DNA of 32,625 nt from Elusimicrobiota bacterium (GTDB lineage: Bacteria > Elusimicrobiota > Elusimicrobia > Elusimicrobiales > UBA9959). Where the stretch lies: positions 1 through 32,625 of the forward strand of contig DAOWCC010000003.1 in NCBI GenBank assembly GCA_030639665.1, read 5' to 3'. The translations under genes were made by a program, and so were the position numbers. The notes under the pieces are model-generated. The model did no database searches. It saw only the letters and a list, made by a program, of their open reading frames with translations, and was not told the origin of the DNA. Shown one piece after another: positions 1-8,585 of the stretch. Each line of letters begins with the position of its first letter. The first letter of the stretch is position 1.

Positions 1-75
1 AAAAAAGAAAGGCTGTTTGGAAAATTTTCATTCCTCTTTTTGGAACTTTATATAGTGGGAAGCGAAAAAAGATAA
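1..75 (+). CDS. C-terminal tail of an upstream gene (partial)
   Basis: Frame 1 is open from the first base of the window and stops at TAA 73-75, directly before a terminator hairpin. The 24 residues end in a hydrophobic run (LFGKFSFLFLELYIVG) and then SEKR. Such a tail is reminiscent of the last beta-strands of class I SAM-dependent methyltransferases, but it is too short to assign. That a terminator begins at the next base supports a real gene end. The product is unknown. Confidence 0.4.
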   Translation, partial: KKERLFGKFSFLFLELYIVGSEKR

Positions 76-109
76 AAAAGCCGGTTTAATTAAGATTGAC
101 CGGGCTTTT
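76..109 (+). terminator. Intrinsic terminator abutting the next start codon
   Basis: Stem AAAAGCCGGT (76-85) pairs with ACCGGGCTTTT (99-109) with one bulged G at 102 and a 13-nt loop. A-rich left and T-rich right flanks make it look bidirectional. It follows the stop codon at 73-75 and ends one base before the ATG at 110, leaving no room for a ribosome-binding site for that ATG. Confidence 0.6.
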
Positions 110-985
110 ATGAATTTAAAAGAGATAAATTTCAAATTGGCCGTATTCAATTATATCTGCGCGAGAAGCGTTGGCGCGTCATTGGATTTTATAGCTGAAA
201 AACACGGCCGCAAGAACTTTTTAGATATTTACGCCTCTCTAATGGCCCCGTCCCGGTTTTATTTTAAACGGTTTTTAAAAGATGTGGAAGCGGGTAAAAA
301 GTCGGAATCTTTTTTTGCCGACAGAATAAAAGATATTCCGATAGATAAGCTGTCCAAGGCGTTTAAAAATTCAGAAAAGCAAAAAATAACTCTCGGCCAA
401 ATTTCCAAAAGCGGCAGATTGTTTATTGAGGCCGTAAATGATTTGATTTTATTGAAAAACGAAGTAAACTATTATTTTTCGCTGATAAACAAGGCTTATA
501 TGTCGCGGATTTTTAAATTAAGGGCGAATTTGACGGGCGAGGATATAGCCAAAATTTGTAAACTTTCCATTGATTCCGCCCGAAAAATAATTAATAAGGA
601 ACCGGGCTCCCGCGAACTTTTTGCCTGCAAAAAAGAAAAACGCCGCAATCGCGCTGAAAAAATTCAAACGGAGTTTCCTTTGAAGGGTATTATTGTTTGC
701 GAGGGAGACGCGAAAGGCAGAATTAAAATAGTGAGAAAACCCTCAGACGCGAAAGATATAACGGAACGGGATATACTTGTATCGGATTATTTAAACGGCG
801 AGCTTCTTGTTCCGATGCTTATATGCAAAGCCATAATAACGGCCAGAGGCGGGTTTTTGTCGCACGCGGCGGCGCTTTCAAGAGAGATAAAGAAGCCGTG
901 TTTAACCGGAGTTTTCGGTTGTGAGAAAATTTTTTCCGATGGGGAAAAAATTACGATAAGAAAAGGAATGATTTACAGAAAATAA
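110..985 (+). CDS. Orphan PEP-utilising-enzyme mobile (phosphohistidine) domain protein
   Basis: The 291-residue protein has a lysine-rich, mainly helical N-terminal region (about 1-185) that I do not recognise. Its C-terminal swivelling phosphohistidine domain (about 190-290) is of the kind found in PEP synthase, pyruvate phosphate dikinase and PTS enzyme I. The hallmark is TARGGFLSHAAALSRE followed by KKPCLTG; His252 would be the phosphorylated residue. The ATP-grasp and PEP-binding domains of those enzymes are absent, so it cannot be a complete dikinase and may be a phosphocarrier or a phosphate/AMP transfer partner. A radical-SAM gene follows 27 bp downstream, suggesting co-transcription. 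The start is uncertain: ATG 110 touches the terminator and has no Shine-Dalgarno site, and TTG 137 is an alternative. Domain call firm, function unknown. Confidence 0.7.
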   Translation: MNLKEINFKLAVFNYICARSVGASLDFIAEKHGRKNFLDIYASLMAPSRFYFKRFLKDVEAGKKSESFFADRIKDIPIDKLSKAFKNSEKQKITLGQISKSGRLFIEAVNDLILLKNEVNYYFSLINKAYMSRIFKLRANLTGEDIAKICKLSIDSARKIINKEPGSRELFACKKEKRRNRAEKIQTEFPLKGIIVCEGDAKGRIKIVRKPSDAKDITERDILVSDYLNGELLVPMLICKAIITARGGFLSHAAALSREIKKPCLTGVFGCEKIFSDGEKITIRKGMIYRK

Positions 986-1012
986 ATCGACTTTACGGAG
1001 GAGCGTTTGCTT

Positions 1013-3247
1013 ATGTTTTCAATAGATATTTATGACGAAAATTTTTTAAAAGAAATATTCGCCGTAACCGACGCCAATTCTCTTCCCGAAACCCCGCCCA
1101 ATTATCCGCCGTTTTTTTCATGGGACAAAACAGCCGGCTTTGAGGTTGATAAAATATCAAATATCTGGAAGAAATCGAATAAAGAGAATTTTGACCGCAA
1201 TCCCACCATATATGTTCATGTGCCTTTTTGTGAATATATCTGCAAGTTTTGCGGTTTTTACAGAAAGATTCCCAAAAATAATATTGAAATAAATAAATAT
1301 TTGAAAGCTCTTGAAAAAGAAGTTCTTTTTTTGAAAAAAACTTTCAAAAATTTGCCAATCAGAAATTTATTCATTGGCGGCGGCACGCCCACCATTTTGA
1401 GCGAAGATGAATTGGAGTTTATGTTTGGGATTTTTAAAGACAATTTTAATATAACGAAAAACACCAGAATAGCCATTGAATCCAGCCCGCAGACTTTAAC
1501 TTATCCAAAGGCTAAAAAATTGAAGAAGCTCGGAGTTGGATTTTTATCCATGGGAATTCAGAGCTTTAATGAACAATTGATGAGAAGTTTCAACAGGCCG
1601 CAAACCATGAGCCAATGCGTGAACGCTCTGAAAAATGCCAAGAAAGCGGGCATAAAAAATGTTGAAGCCGATTTAATGGTGGGTTTGCCCGGCCAGACTG
1701 AAAAAATTTTCATGAAAGATGTGGATATATTATCCAAATTTGATTTGGAAAGAGTTTATATATTTGATTGGCAGCCAAAAGAATTTACGGGGTTTAAGAA
1801 TTTTCACGGAGCTTCTCTTGGGCTAAGCGATTTAAGAAAAGCCAGAGAGTGGAGAAAAAAAGCAATAGATTTATTGGTAAAGCGGCAAGGCTATACAACG
1901 GAAAGCGGACACTGGATGTCCAAAAGGAAAGGAGGCGAATGGCCGTATACATATGACCAGCAGGAAAATGAAGGCTATTCCATATTGGGGCTGGGCCCTA
2001 CCGGCATGAGTTATTGTACCGATGGTCAGAGATATCAAAATATTTCCAGTGTGAGCAAATATGTGTCATTGATTGAAAAAAATAAATTGCCGATAGCAAT
2101 AATACATTTTCCCTCCAAAAGAGATGAAATGGTCAATTACGCCCTGTTAAAATATATACATACGGGAAGCCTTGTTATAAATCGTTTTAAAAAGAAATTC
2201 AAAAAAAACCCCGAAGATGTTTTCAAGAAAGAATTTGACTATCTTTGTAAAAAAGACATAATTCTCAAGGCCGGTTCCTCCTATGCGCTTAAGGACAGAA
2301 CAAGAGCCATATTTTTCCTTAAAGCGGTTTTTTATTCTCCTGAACTGATAAAAAAATTGGCCCGGCGCGCGAAAATTAAAATTGAATATAAAAACAGCGG
2401 CTCCGCTAAAAAATCCATTTCTGAAAAAGTTTCAGATTCCCGTAATTTGAAGATAATATATCTTGGTAAAAATTTCAAAAGAGAACTTATCGGACTGGAA
2501 GGCTTAAAATCCGAGAAAAGAGATTTTAAGGATATTGCGGCGGAACTTAAAAGCAAAAATTCCAAAGGGCTTAATGAAGTTATCTTCATGGACGGGGATT
2601 TTATTGAATATGAGAAAGCGTGTTTTCTTATAAATATCGCCGGTAAAATAGGTTATAAAAAGGTTTCGTTTTTTACCTCCGGATTGACCGGCGCGAGCGC
2701 CGAGAAATTTAAAAAACTTAAAAAATACGGGATTGATAAATTTTATCTGAATATGCCGGATTTTCAGGATAGCGGTTTTAGTAATAAAGATGTGAAAGTG
2801 AAAAACGCTTTTTGGGCTAAAAAAGCGGGGCTGAATCTGGTAATGACGGCTATCTTGAATGAAAAAGAATTTGGAAATATTGAGAAGCGATTTTCCTTGG
2901 CGAAAAAACTGGGAGCGGAAGAATTTTTATATGTTTTGCCCAGTGGTTATAAAAATCATAATACCGCGGCGTTGTATGAAAAGCTCAAAAAGAACGCTAA
3001 AAAAATAAATGCCGCGGCATCAAGAAAAAAAATAAAGGTTAAAATTTTGAATTCTTTGCCGTGTTTTTTGCAATCATATAATGAATTTTTTGAAAATTTT
3101 TTATTTGTTTCGGATGCCAGGGAAGAAGGCGATCTGATAAAAATCGAAGTGTGCTTAAAATGCAAATATTCATCCCATTGCCCGGGGCCGCGAGAGGAAT
3201 ATCTGAAGGAATTGAAGCATTTTGATATAAAACCGATAAAAGTGTAA
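1013..3247 (+). CDS. HemW/HemN-like radical-SAM protein fused to a second, cysteine-less radical-SAM-like barrel
   Basis: Residues about 60-440 match the HemW/HemN/coproporphyrinogen dehydrogenase-like family: CEYICKFC (Cys73, 77, 80) for the 4Fe-4S/SAM cluster, then FIGGGTPTIL, a QSFN motif and DLMVGLPGQT. Residues about 470-744 look like another radical-SAM TIM barrel (VIFMDGDF, FFTSGL, KKYGIDKFYLNMPDF) but carry no CxxxCxxC at the expected entry. They end in a SPASM-like CLKCKYSSHC (Cys714, 717, 723) followed by PG and a Tyr. HemW and HemN are about 380-460 residues, so at 744 this is a fusion. ATG 1013 is chosen because GGAGGAG at 997-1003 is well spaced; a TTG six bases earlier is in frame. 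It probably forms an operon with the phosphohistidine gene. A heme role is not implied: the subfamily is undefined. Confidence 0.75.
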   Translation: MFSIDIYDENFLKEIFAVTDANSLPETPPNYPPFFSWDKTAGFEVDKISNIWKKSNKENFDRNPTIYVHVPFCEYICKFCGFYRKIPKNNIEINKYLKALEKEVLFLKKTFKNLPIRNLFIGGGTPTILSEDELEFMFGIFKDNFNITKNTRIAIESSPQTLTYPKAKKLKKLGVGFLSMGIQSFNEQLMRSFNRPQTMSQCVNALKNAKKAGIKNVEADLMVGLPGQTEKIFMKDVDILSKFDLERVYIFDWQPKEFTGFKNFHGASLGLSDLRKAREWRKKAIDLLVKRQGYTTESGHWMSKRKGGEWPYTYDQQENEGYSILGLGPTGMSYCTDGQRYQNISSVSKYVSLIEKNKLPIAIIHFPSKRDEMVNYALLKYIHTGSLVINRFKKKFKKNPEDVFKKEFDYLCKKDIILKAGSSYALKDRTRAIFFLKAVFYSPELIKKLARRAKIKIEYKNSGSAKKSISEKVSDSRNLKIIYLGKNFKRELIGLEGLKSEKRDFKDIAAELKSKNSKGLNEVIFMDGDFIEYEKACFLINIAGKIGYKKVSFFTSGLTGASAEKFKKLKKYGIDKFYLNMPDFQDSGFSNKDVKVKNAFWAKKAGLNLVMTAILNEKEFGNIEKRFSLAKKLGAEEFLYVLPSGYKNHNTAALYEKLKKNAKKINAAASRKKIKVKILNSLPCFLQSYNEFFENFLFVSDAREEGDLIKIEVCLKCKYSSHCPGPREEYLKELKHFDIKPIKV

Positions 3248-3315
3248 AAAGGAAGCCGGCAAGTCGTAGAGCGCGGGGCCATTTTTTAGTAAACTGAATA
3301 TATACGGAGGATATT

Positions 3316-4506
3316 ATGATTGACGCGAAAAAGATAAATGAAGCGGTAAAAAAACAGGAAAAAAATATAGTTGCTTTTGCCAGAGATTTGGTGAAGATTT
3401 CAAGTTTTTCAATGGAAGAGGGCCCGGTCGCCAAAAGAATATTGAAAGAAATGAAGAAAGTCAGTTTTGATAAGGCCAAGATAGATAAAATGGGCAATGT
3501 TATAGGATTTATAGGCAAAGGCCGGAAAAAAATAATGATGGACGCCCACATAGATACGGTTGGAGTGGGAGATAAATCGGCTTGGAAAATAAATCCTTTT
3601 GCCGGAATTTTAAAGAACGGCGTTATTTACGGCAGGGGTGCGACCGACCAAAAGCTGTCAATGGCTTCCATGGTTTACGCCGGAAAAATTATTAAGGACC
3701 TTAAACTTTATAATGATTTTACTTTGATGGTGGTGGGTTCATGCCAGGAAGAGGATTGCGACGGCCTTCCTTTGCTTCACATAATTAATAAAGAAAAGCT
3801 TAAACCGGATTTCGTTGTTTTAACCGAGCCGACAAATCTTGCCGTTTATAGAGGACACAGGGGCAGAATGGAAATGAAGGTTACGGTTAAAGGGAAATCC
3901 TGCCACGCTTCCGCTCCCGAGCGCGGTGATAACGCAGTGATTAAGATGACTGCCATAGCGCAAGAAATAACCGCGCTTAATAAAAAATTGAAAAAAGATA
4001 AATTTTTGGGCAAAGGCACTGTGGCCGTAACTTCCATAGACTGCAAAACTCCCTCGTTAAACGCCATTCCCGACGAATGCGCCGTTTATTTGGACAGAAG
4101 GCTCACTATCGGTGAAACGCTTAAAACTTCGGTAGCCGAGATTAAGAAGCTCGCCTCGGTTAAAAAATTCAAAGCGAAAGTGGAAGTTCTGCAATATGAG
4201 GCCGTTTCATGGACGGGTTTAAAAGTGGGACAGGAAAAATATTTTCCAACTTGGGTTTTGCCGGCAAACCATAAACTTGTTAAGGCCGGAGTTGAGGCGG
4301 GAAAAATAGCTCTCGGGAAAAAGCCCGTGGTTGATAAGTGGGTTTTTTCAACCAATGGAGTCGCGTCTTGCGGAAGATTAAAAATACCGTCAATAGGCTT
4401 CGGTCCTTCAGATGAGATTTACGCGCATACGGTTAAGGAGAATATGCCTGTTTCTCATCTTTTAAAAGCCGCTTCTTTTTATGCGTCCATAGGCATGTTC
4501 CTTTAG
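3316..4506 (+). CDS. ygeY: YgeY-family M20 metallohydrolase (selenium-metabolism-linked type)
   Basis: This 396-residue M20 peptidase/deacylase resembles E. coli YgeY along its length: IDKMGNVIGFIGKG, MDAHIDTVG, GRGATDQ, ASMVYAGKIIKDL, QEEDCDG, YRGHRGRMEM, SAPERGDNA and DKWVFSTNGV. Likely metal and catalytic residues are His78, Asp80, Asp111, Glu145/146, Glu171 and His371. It is predicted to be cytoplasmic and to hydrolyse an amide bond in an N-acyl or N-carbamoyl amino-acid-like substrate. In bacteria carrying the ygeW-ygeX-ygeY-yqeA set it takes part in anaerobic purine/urate-type catabolism. Here its usual partners lie about 17 kb downstream. GGAGG at 3306-3310 precedes the ATG. Family call strong, substrate inferred. 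Confidence 0.88.
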   Translation: MIDAKKINEAVKKQEKNIVAFARDLVKISSFSMEEGPVAKRILKEMKKVSFDKAKIDKMGNVIGFIGKGRKKIMMDAHIDTVGVGDKSAWKINPFAGILKNGVIYGRGATDQKLSMASMVYAGKIIKDLKLYNDFTLMVVGSCQEEDCDGLPLLHIINKEKLKPDFVVLTEPTNLAVYRGHRGRMEMKVTVKGKSCHASAPERGDNAVIKMTAIAQEITALNKKLKKDKFLGKGTVAVTSIDCKTPSLNAIPDECAVYLDRRLTIGETLKTSVAEIKKLASVKKFKAKVEVLQYEAVSWTGLKVGQEKYFPTWVLPANHKLVKAGVEAGKIALGKKPVVDKWVFSTNGVASCGRLKIPSIGFGPSDEIYAHTVKENMPVSHLLKAASFYASIGMFL

Positions 4507-4529
4507 AATTTGTATTTTCGGTAAATTTT

Positions 4530-5579
4530 ATGATTCCACGAGAATTAGATCTTTGCGTTACAAATAAATGCAATATGAATTGCCTTTATTGCTATGCCGC
4601 CGGAAAAAATTTGGAGAACAAAAGTTTAACGCTTGAGGAAATGAAAAAGGCCGTTCTTATGTATTTTGAAGCCGCATTGTCTGAAAAGAGAAAAATCGAC
4701 AAAATAAGCGTTTCGGGGGGAGAGCCTCTTACTCATTGGGACGCTGTGTCCCGGTTTATTTTGTGGTTTTCAAAGCATACTCCGCAAGATGTAAACGCCG
4801 AAATTTTCACGAACGGTTTGTTATTGGATAAAGATAAGGCCAAGCTTATACTTGATAACGGGTTTAAATTAAGGATAAGTTTTGACGGGCTTAAAAAAAC
4901 TCATGACGCGAGCCGCGTATCCGTTTCGGGAAAATCTTCTTTTGACGGATTTATGAAAAACTTTAATTCTTTCCCTCTTTCTTTAAAGAAACGATGTGAA
5001 GTTGTGCCCATAGTATCGGAAAGAAATGTCGCGGATATGGCGGATAATATGAAGTTTTTGATGGATTTGGGATTTGCTTGCGTTAAGCCTTCTTTTGTTT
5101 TGGATGAAGTGTGGAAAAAGCAATCGTTTAAAATTCTGACCCGGCAATTTGATTTGCTAAAGGAACTTTTAAAAAAGCAAAAAAAATATTCTTTAAAGTT
5201 TGAAAAAATAGCTTTAAAAAATCTCTCCGGCGGCTTAAAGGAATTTTCCGCGTCAAATGAAATATCCGTCGGAACGGATGGCTGGTTTTATCCCTCCTCT
5301 CTGATTTCAGCTTCCGTGGCGGCTAAAAGCGAAGCCTTTAAAAAAAGATACCGCGTGGGAAATATAAACCGGGGCATAGACACGGAAAAATTCGGCAAAT
5401 TGAGGGAGTCTGCTTTTAAAGATATAAAAAAATCAAAAGCGGAGCTTTATTTAGGTTGTCTTCTTTGCATGCACTATAGCTCTAAAGTAAAGAAAGTGGA
5501 TTTTGAAAAACTTCTTCTAAGCGGCGATCAAATAGCTAAAATTACGGCCGCCTCGGGTTTGGGGGAAATTTCCTCTTGA
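4530..5579 (+). CDS. Radical-SAM protein with partial SPASM-like C-terminus
   Basis: The N-terminus reads LDLCVTNKCNMNCLYCYA, giving the radical-SAM triad Cys14, 18, 21. It is followed by a GGEPL motif and the barrel (FTNGLLL, LRISFDG). The C-terminal segment (about 240-320) has GTDGWFYPSS, a GNIN motif and CLLC (Cys310, 313), which looks like a reduced SPASM/twitch region with fewer cysteines than a full SPASM domain. It starts 23 bp after the ygeY-like gene and ends 38 bp before the first B12-type radical-SAM gene, so it may belong to either unit. SPASM/twitch enzymes act on peptides, nucleosides or small metabolites; no substrate can be read here. No clear Shine-Dalgarno site precedes the ATG. 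Confidence 0.75.
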   Translation: MIPRELDLCVTNKCNMNCLYCYAAGKNLENKSLTLEEMKKAVLMYFEAALSEKRKIDKISVSGGEPLTHWDAVSRFILWFSKHTPQDVNAEIFTNGLLLDKDKAKLILDNGFKLRISFDGLKKTHDASRVSVSGKSSFDGFMKNFNSFPLSLKKRCEVVPIVSERNVADMADNMKFLMDLGFACVKPSFVLDEVWKKQSFKILTRQFDLLKELLKKQKKYSLKFEKIALKNLSGGLKEFSASNEISVGTDGWFYPSSLISASVAAKSEAFKKRYRVGNINRGIDTEKFGKLRESAFKDIKKSKAELYLGCLLCMHYSSKVKKVDFEKLLLSGDQIAKITAASGLGEISS

Positions 5580-5617
5580 ACATTTGCCCTTGAATGTTTT
5601 TTAGAGCCAAATTTATC

Positions 5618-7051
5618 ATGAGACATCCGTCCGTTTTACTTATTAAAAGCAGAAGTCTTATCGCTAAAAATACGGGAATCACTCCTCCCTTGGGCATATT
5701 GTATATAGCGGCTTATTTGAGAGAACGATTGAAAGCCGATGTCAAAATTATTGATACCGTCTGGGAAACCGATCCTTTGAACGCTGTTCGCTCCGCTGTC
5801 CGGGAGCAGAATCCCGATATTGTTGGGATAAGCGCTCTTACGGCGGAAGCCTTTTTAGCTCATAAAATCGCGGACGCGGTAAAAAGCGAAAATTCCGGTG
5901 TTCCGGTTATAATGGGCGGGCCCCATCCTTCTTCTCAGCCTGAGTTGGCGATGAATGATAAAAATATTGACGCTCTTATTGTGGGAGAAGGAGAGGTAAC
6001 ATTTTGCGAGCTTCTAAGGGTGATTGTTGAGGAAGGGCATCATTGGAAAAATTCAAAAATTCTGGCCAAAATAGACGGACTGGTTTTTAGAGGCGAAGGC
6101 ATTGAATTTTCAAAATCCAGAGCTCCCATAACTGATTTGGATTCTTTGCCTTTTCCGGCCTGGGACCTTATTGATTATAAAAAGTTTTGGACAAAAGCGA
6201 GCATGGCCACGATTGGCATAAGGCCTTATTTAACAATGTTTACTTCAAGGGGCTGTCCTTATCATTGTGTTTTTTGCCATCAGCTTTTTGGAAAGGTTTT
6301 TCGCGCCAGGTCTCCCGAAAGCGTGGCGGAAGAAGTCAGGCAAATACTTAAAATGGGAGCGAAACATATAGAGGTTTTGGATGATATCTCCAATCTTGAT
6401 CATAATAGATTTAATGGAATGCTTGAACTGATGCTTAAAGATAACTTACATCCCGTTTTAAGTTTTCCAAACGCCATAAGGGCCGATATTATGCGAGAAG
6501 ATTCCATTGATTTGCTTAAAAAAGTGGGCGTGGGAGAAGTTTCAGTGGCTATTGAGACGGCTTCAAATCGTTTGCAAAAATTGATAAAAAAAAATCTTTC
6601 ATTGGATAAGGCGTCAAAAACCATAGAAATGCTGACAAAACGGAGGATTTTTACCCGGGGATTTTTTATGCTGGGCCTGCCGACTGAGACTGAGGAAGAA
6701 ATGCGCTCCACCATTCGCTTTGCCCATAAATCCTCATTGCATCTCGCTTTGTTTTTTACGCCCAATCCTTTCCGCAATACCGAGCTTTACGATATGTTCG
6801 TAAAAGCGGGAAAACTGCCCGATAAATCCAGCACGATAGATTTTGAATATTACGGCTCTCCTTTTAACGCGAGCGAGATTCCCGAAAAAAAATACAGATT
6901 TTTATATAAATGGGCTTATTACGGATTTTATTTTAATATTATCAGGATGTTTCGCATAGCGCGCGACAGGCCTTTATGGTCGGATATTCCTCTTCGCGCT
7001 TATTCCTTGTTTCGCAATATCGTGTCATTTAGGAGATTAAAGGAAAATTGA
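5618..7051 (+). CDS. B12-binding-type radical-SAM protein, type A copy 1
   Basis: The N-terminal Rossmann-like domain (1-130) has the class B radical-SAM pattern: PPLGILYIAAYL, DIVGISAL, MGGPHPS and VGEGE. A linker, DLDSLPFPAWDLIDY, leads to the radical-SAM barrel, where TSRGCPYHCVFC gives Cys213, 217, 220. The barrel continues with VAIETAS and GFFMLGLPTETEEE. The lower-axial DxHxxG motif of classical cobalamin domains is missing, as in many members of this class. Type-A genes 1 and 2 (this one and that at 11586) are close paralogues throughout and both end in RRLKEN. That alignment favours the ATG at 5618 over an in-frame ATG at 5594. It is followed after one base by a type-H gene. Such enzymes methylate or rearrange unactivated carbons in lipids, tetrapyrroles or antibiotics; substrate unknown. 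Confidence 0.85.
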   Translation: MRHPSVLLIKSRSLIAKNTGITPPLGILYIAAYLRERLKADVKIIDTVWETDPLNAVRSAVREQNPDIVGISALTAEAFLAHKIADAVKSENSGVPVIMGGPHPSSQPELAMNDKNIDALIVGEGEVTFCELLRVIVEEGHHWKNSKILAKIDGLVFRGEGIEFSKSRAPITDLDSLPFPAWDLIDYKKFWTKASMATIGIRPYLTMFTSRGCPYHCVFCHQLFGKVFRARSPESVAEEVRQILKMGAKHIEVLDDISNLDHNRFNGMLELMLKDNLHPVLSFPNAIRADIMREDSIDLLKKVGVGEVSVAIETASNRLQKLIKKNLSLDKASKTIEMLTKRRIFTRGFFMLGLPTETEEEMRSTIRFAHKSSLHLALFFTPNPFRNTELYDMFVKAGKLPDKSSTIDFEYYGSPFNASEIPEKKYRFLYKWAYYGFYFNIIRMFRIARDRPLWSDIPLRAYSLFRNIVSFRRLKEN

Positions 7052-7052
7052 T

Positions 7053-8585
7053 ATGGCCAATGTTTTGATTATGACGCCGTCTTCTCTTTACAGAAGGTGG
7101 CCCACCACTCCCGATACCACCAAGATGGCCACAAACGCGGCTCCCGTCACAATGCCGCAGCTTGCCGCCGCTTTGCCTAAGCATAATGTTAAAATTCACG
7201 ATGGCAACGCTTATGATATTTCACTCACTGAATACGCCGAATTATTACAATGGGCGGATATTGTCGCCATGAATATCATGAGCTCTTACGCGGCTTTGAA
7301 CAGCGAACTTAATATTCGGTTTATAAAAAAAATAAAGCCTGAAATAAAGGTGATACTTGGCGGTCATCACGCGACTTTTCAGGCGCAGGAATGGCTTTCA
7401 AAGGGGGCGGATGTCGTGGTTAGGCGCGAGGGAGAAATTACGCTGCCGGAAGTTGTGGACGCTTTGATTGAGAAAAAAGATCTCGCGCGGGTATTGGGCA
7501 TTTCTTGGAATTTGCAAGGCGATATTATTCATAATCAGGACCGTCCTTTTATTGAAAATTTGGATTCTTTGCCTTTGCCCAGATGGGATTTAATGAATTT
7601 TGGCAAATATTATTTGTATCTTCGAAAAAAGGGCTATCAGGCCTGTCTTGAAACCAGCAGAGGATGCGAGCAGCATTGCGCGTTTTGCCAGGTGGGCCCG
7701 ATGTGGAAGCATACTCACAGATTCAAATCCGTCGAAAGAGTGAGAGAGGAAATGAGACTGCTTAAGAGCTGCGGGGTTGAACAATTGTTTATCGTTGATG
7801 ACAATTACGGCTCCAATATGGATACCGACAGGCAAGCCGATATATACAAAATGATGCGTAAGGAAAATTTTAATTTTGAGTGGGGCGGATTTTTCAGGCA
7901 TGATTATATTTCATCAAATCATAAACTTCTTAAAGAGGCCGCGGCTACCGGCCTGAAATTCGCCTGCATAGGTTTTGAAAGCGTGGAAGGTTCCGACCTT
8001 AATTCCTTCAATAAAAAAAATTCTTCTTTCAAAAATCTCGATTCATACGCTAAGGAATATGAGTTTTTAAAGAGTCTTGGAATAATCAGTTTTGGTTTTA
8101 TTGTGATAGGCTATCCGGGGCAAAATGAAAGTTCCGCCATCGCAACTCTGGAGAACGCGCATAAATTTTGTAATTATCCCGTGGTTACCCTATATAAGCC
8201 TTTGCCCGGCACCGCCGGTTATATAAAAACGAAAAAAGAAGGCTTGCTGACAAAAAAAATGTTTTATCATGATTCTTTTACCGTGGCCATTAAAGGCACC
8301 AGGCCTATTTTAGCCAAATATAATCGGTTTTTTATCAAGTATTTAATGAGTCCGTCGCGTCTGGTGAAAGGGCTCATGAATAAAAATTGCAGGCCGATAG
8401 AAGTTGTTTTCTTTAAATGGTTTATCGGGGGTATTTTAAGAGCCAATTTTAAAAATGTCGGCGATTTTTTCTGGTTTATTTTTAAAGGCCGTAAATTACA
8501 GGAAGAAAAAGTCATGGAATATTTATGCGAAAATCATCTTTCGGATAAAAATGTTTCCCAACTTGTTAATAAAGCGAAAAAATGA
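7053..8585 (+). CDS. B12-binding-type radical-SAM protein, type H copy 1
   Basis: A 510-residue class B radical-SAM enzyme. The N-terminal domain carries ADIVAMN and VILGGHHATF, with the HH after GG shared by the type-H genes at 8582 and 13036. The linker is LDSLPLPRWDL, and SRGCEQHCAFC supplies Cys205, 209, 212. The barrel shows DDNYG, GFESVEG and IVIGYPGQ. After FYHDSF the last 120 residues hold hydrophobic, aromatic stretches such as VVFFKWFIGG and DFFWFIF that might sit at the membrane surface, though no clear transmembrane helix stands out. It starts one base after the type-A stop and overlaps the next gene by four bases (ATGA), so translational coupling is likely. The reaction is not known. 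Confidence 0.85.
   Translation: MANVLIMTPSSLYRRWPTTPDTTKMATNAAPVTMPQLAAALPKHNVKIHDGNAYDISLTEYAELLQWADIVAMNIMSSYAALNSELNIRFIKKIKPEIKVILGGHHATFQAQEWLSKGADVVVRREGEITLPEVVDALIEKKDLARVLGISWNLQGDIIHNQDRPFIENLDSLPLPRWDLMNFGKYYLYLRKKGYQACLETSRGCEQHCAFCQVGPMWKHTHRFKSVERVREEMRLLKSCGVEQLFIVDDNYGSNMDTDRQADIYKMMRKENFNFEWGGFFRHDYISSNHKLLKEAAATGLKFACIGFESVEGSDLNSFNKKNSSFKNLDSYAKEYEFLKSLGIISFGFIVIGYPGQNESSAIATLENAHKFCNYPVVTLYKPLPGTAGYIKTKKEGLLTKKMFYHDSFTVAIKGTRPILAKYNRFFIKYLMSPSRLVKGLMNKNCRPIEVVFFKWFIGGILRANFKNVGDFFWFIFKGRKLQEEKVMEYLCENHLSDKNVSQLVNKAKK

Noticed and set aside
1013..3247. Naming the fusion radical-SAM protein hemW or hemN
   Set aside because: The first half is of that family but the length, second half and lack of heme-pathway neighbours make the specific name unsafe.
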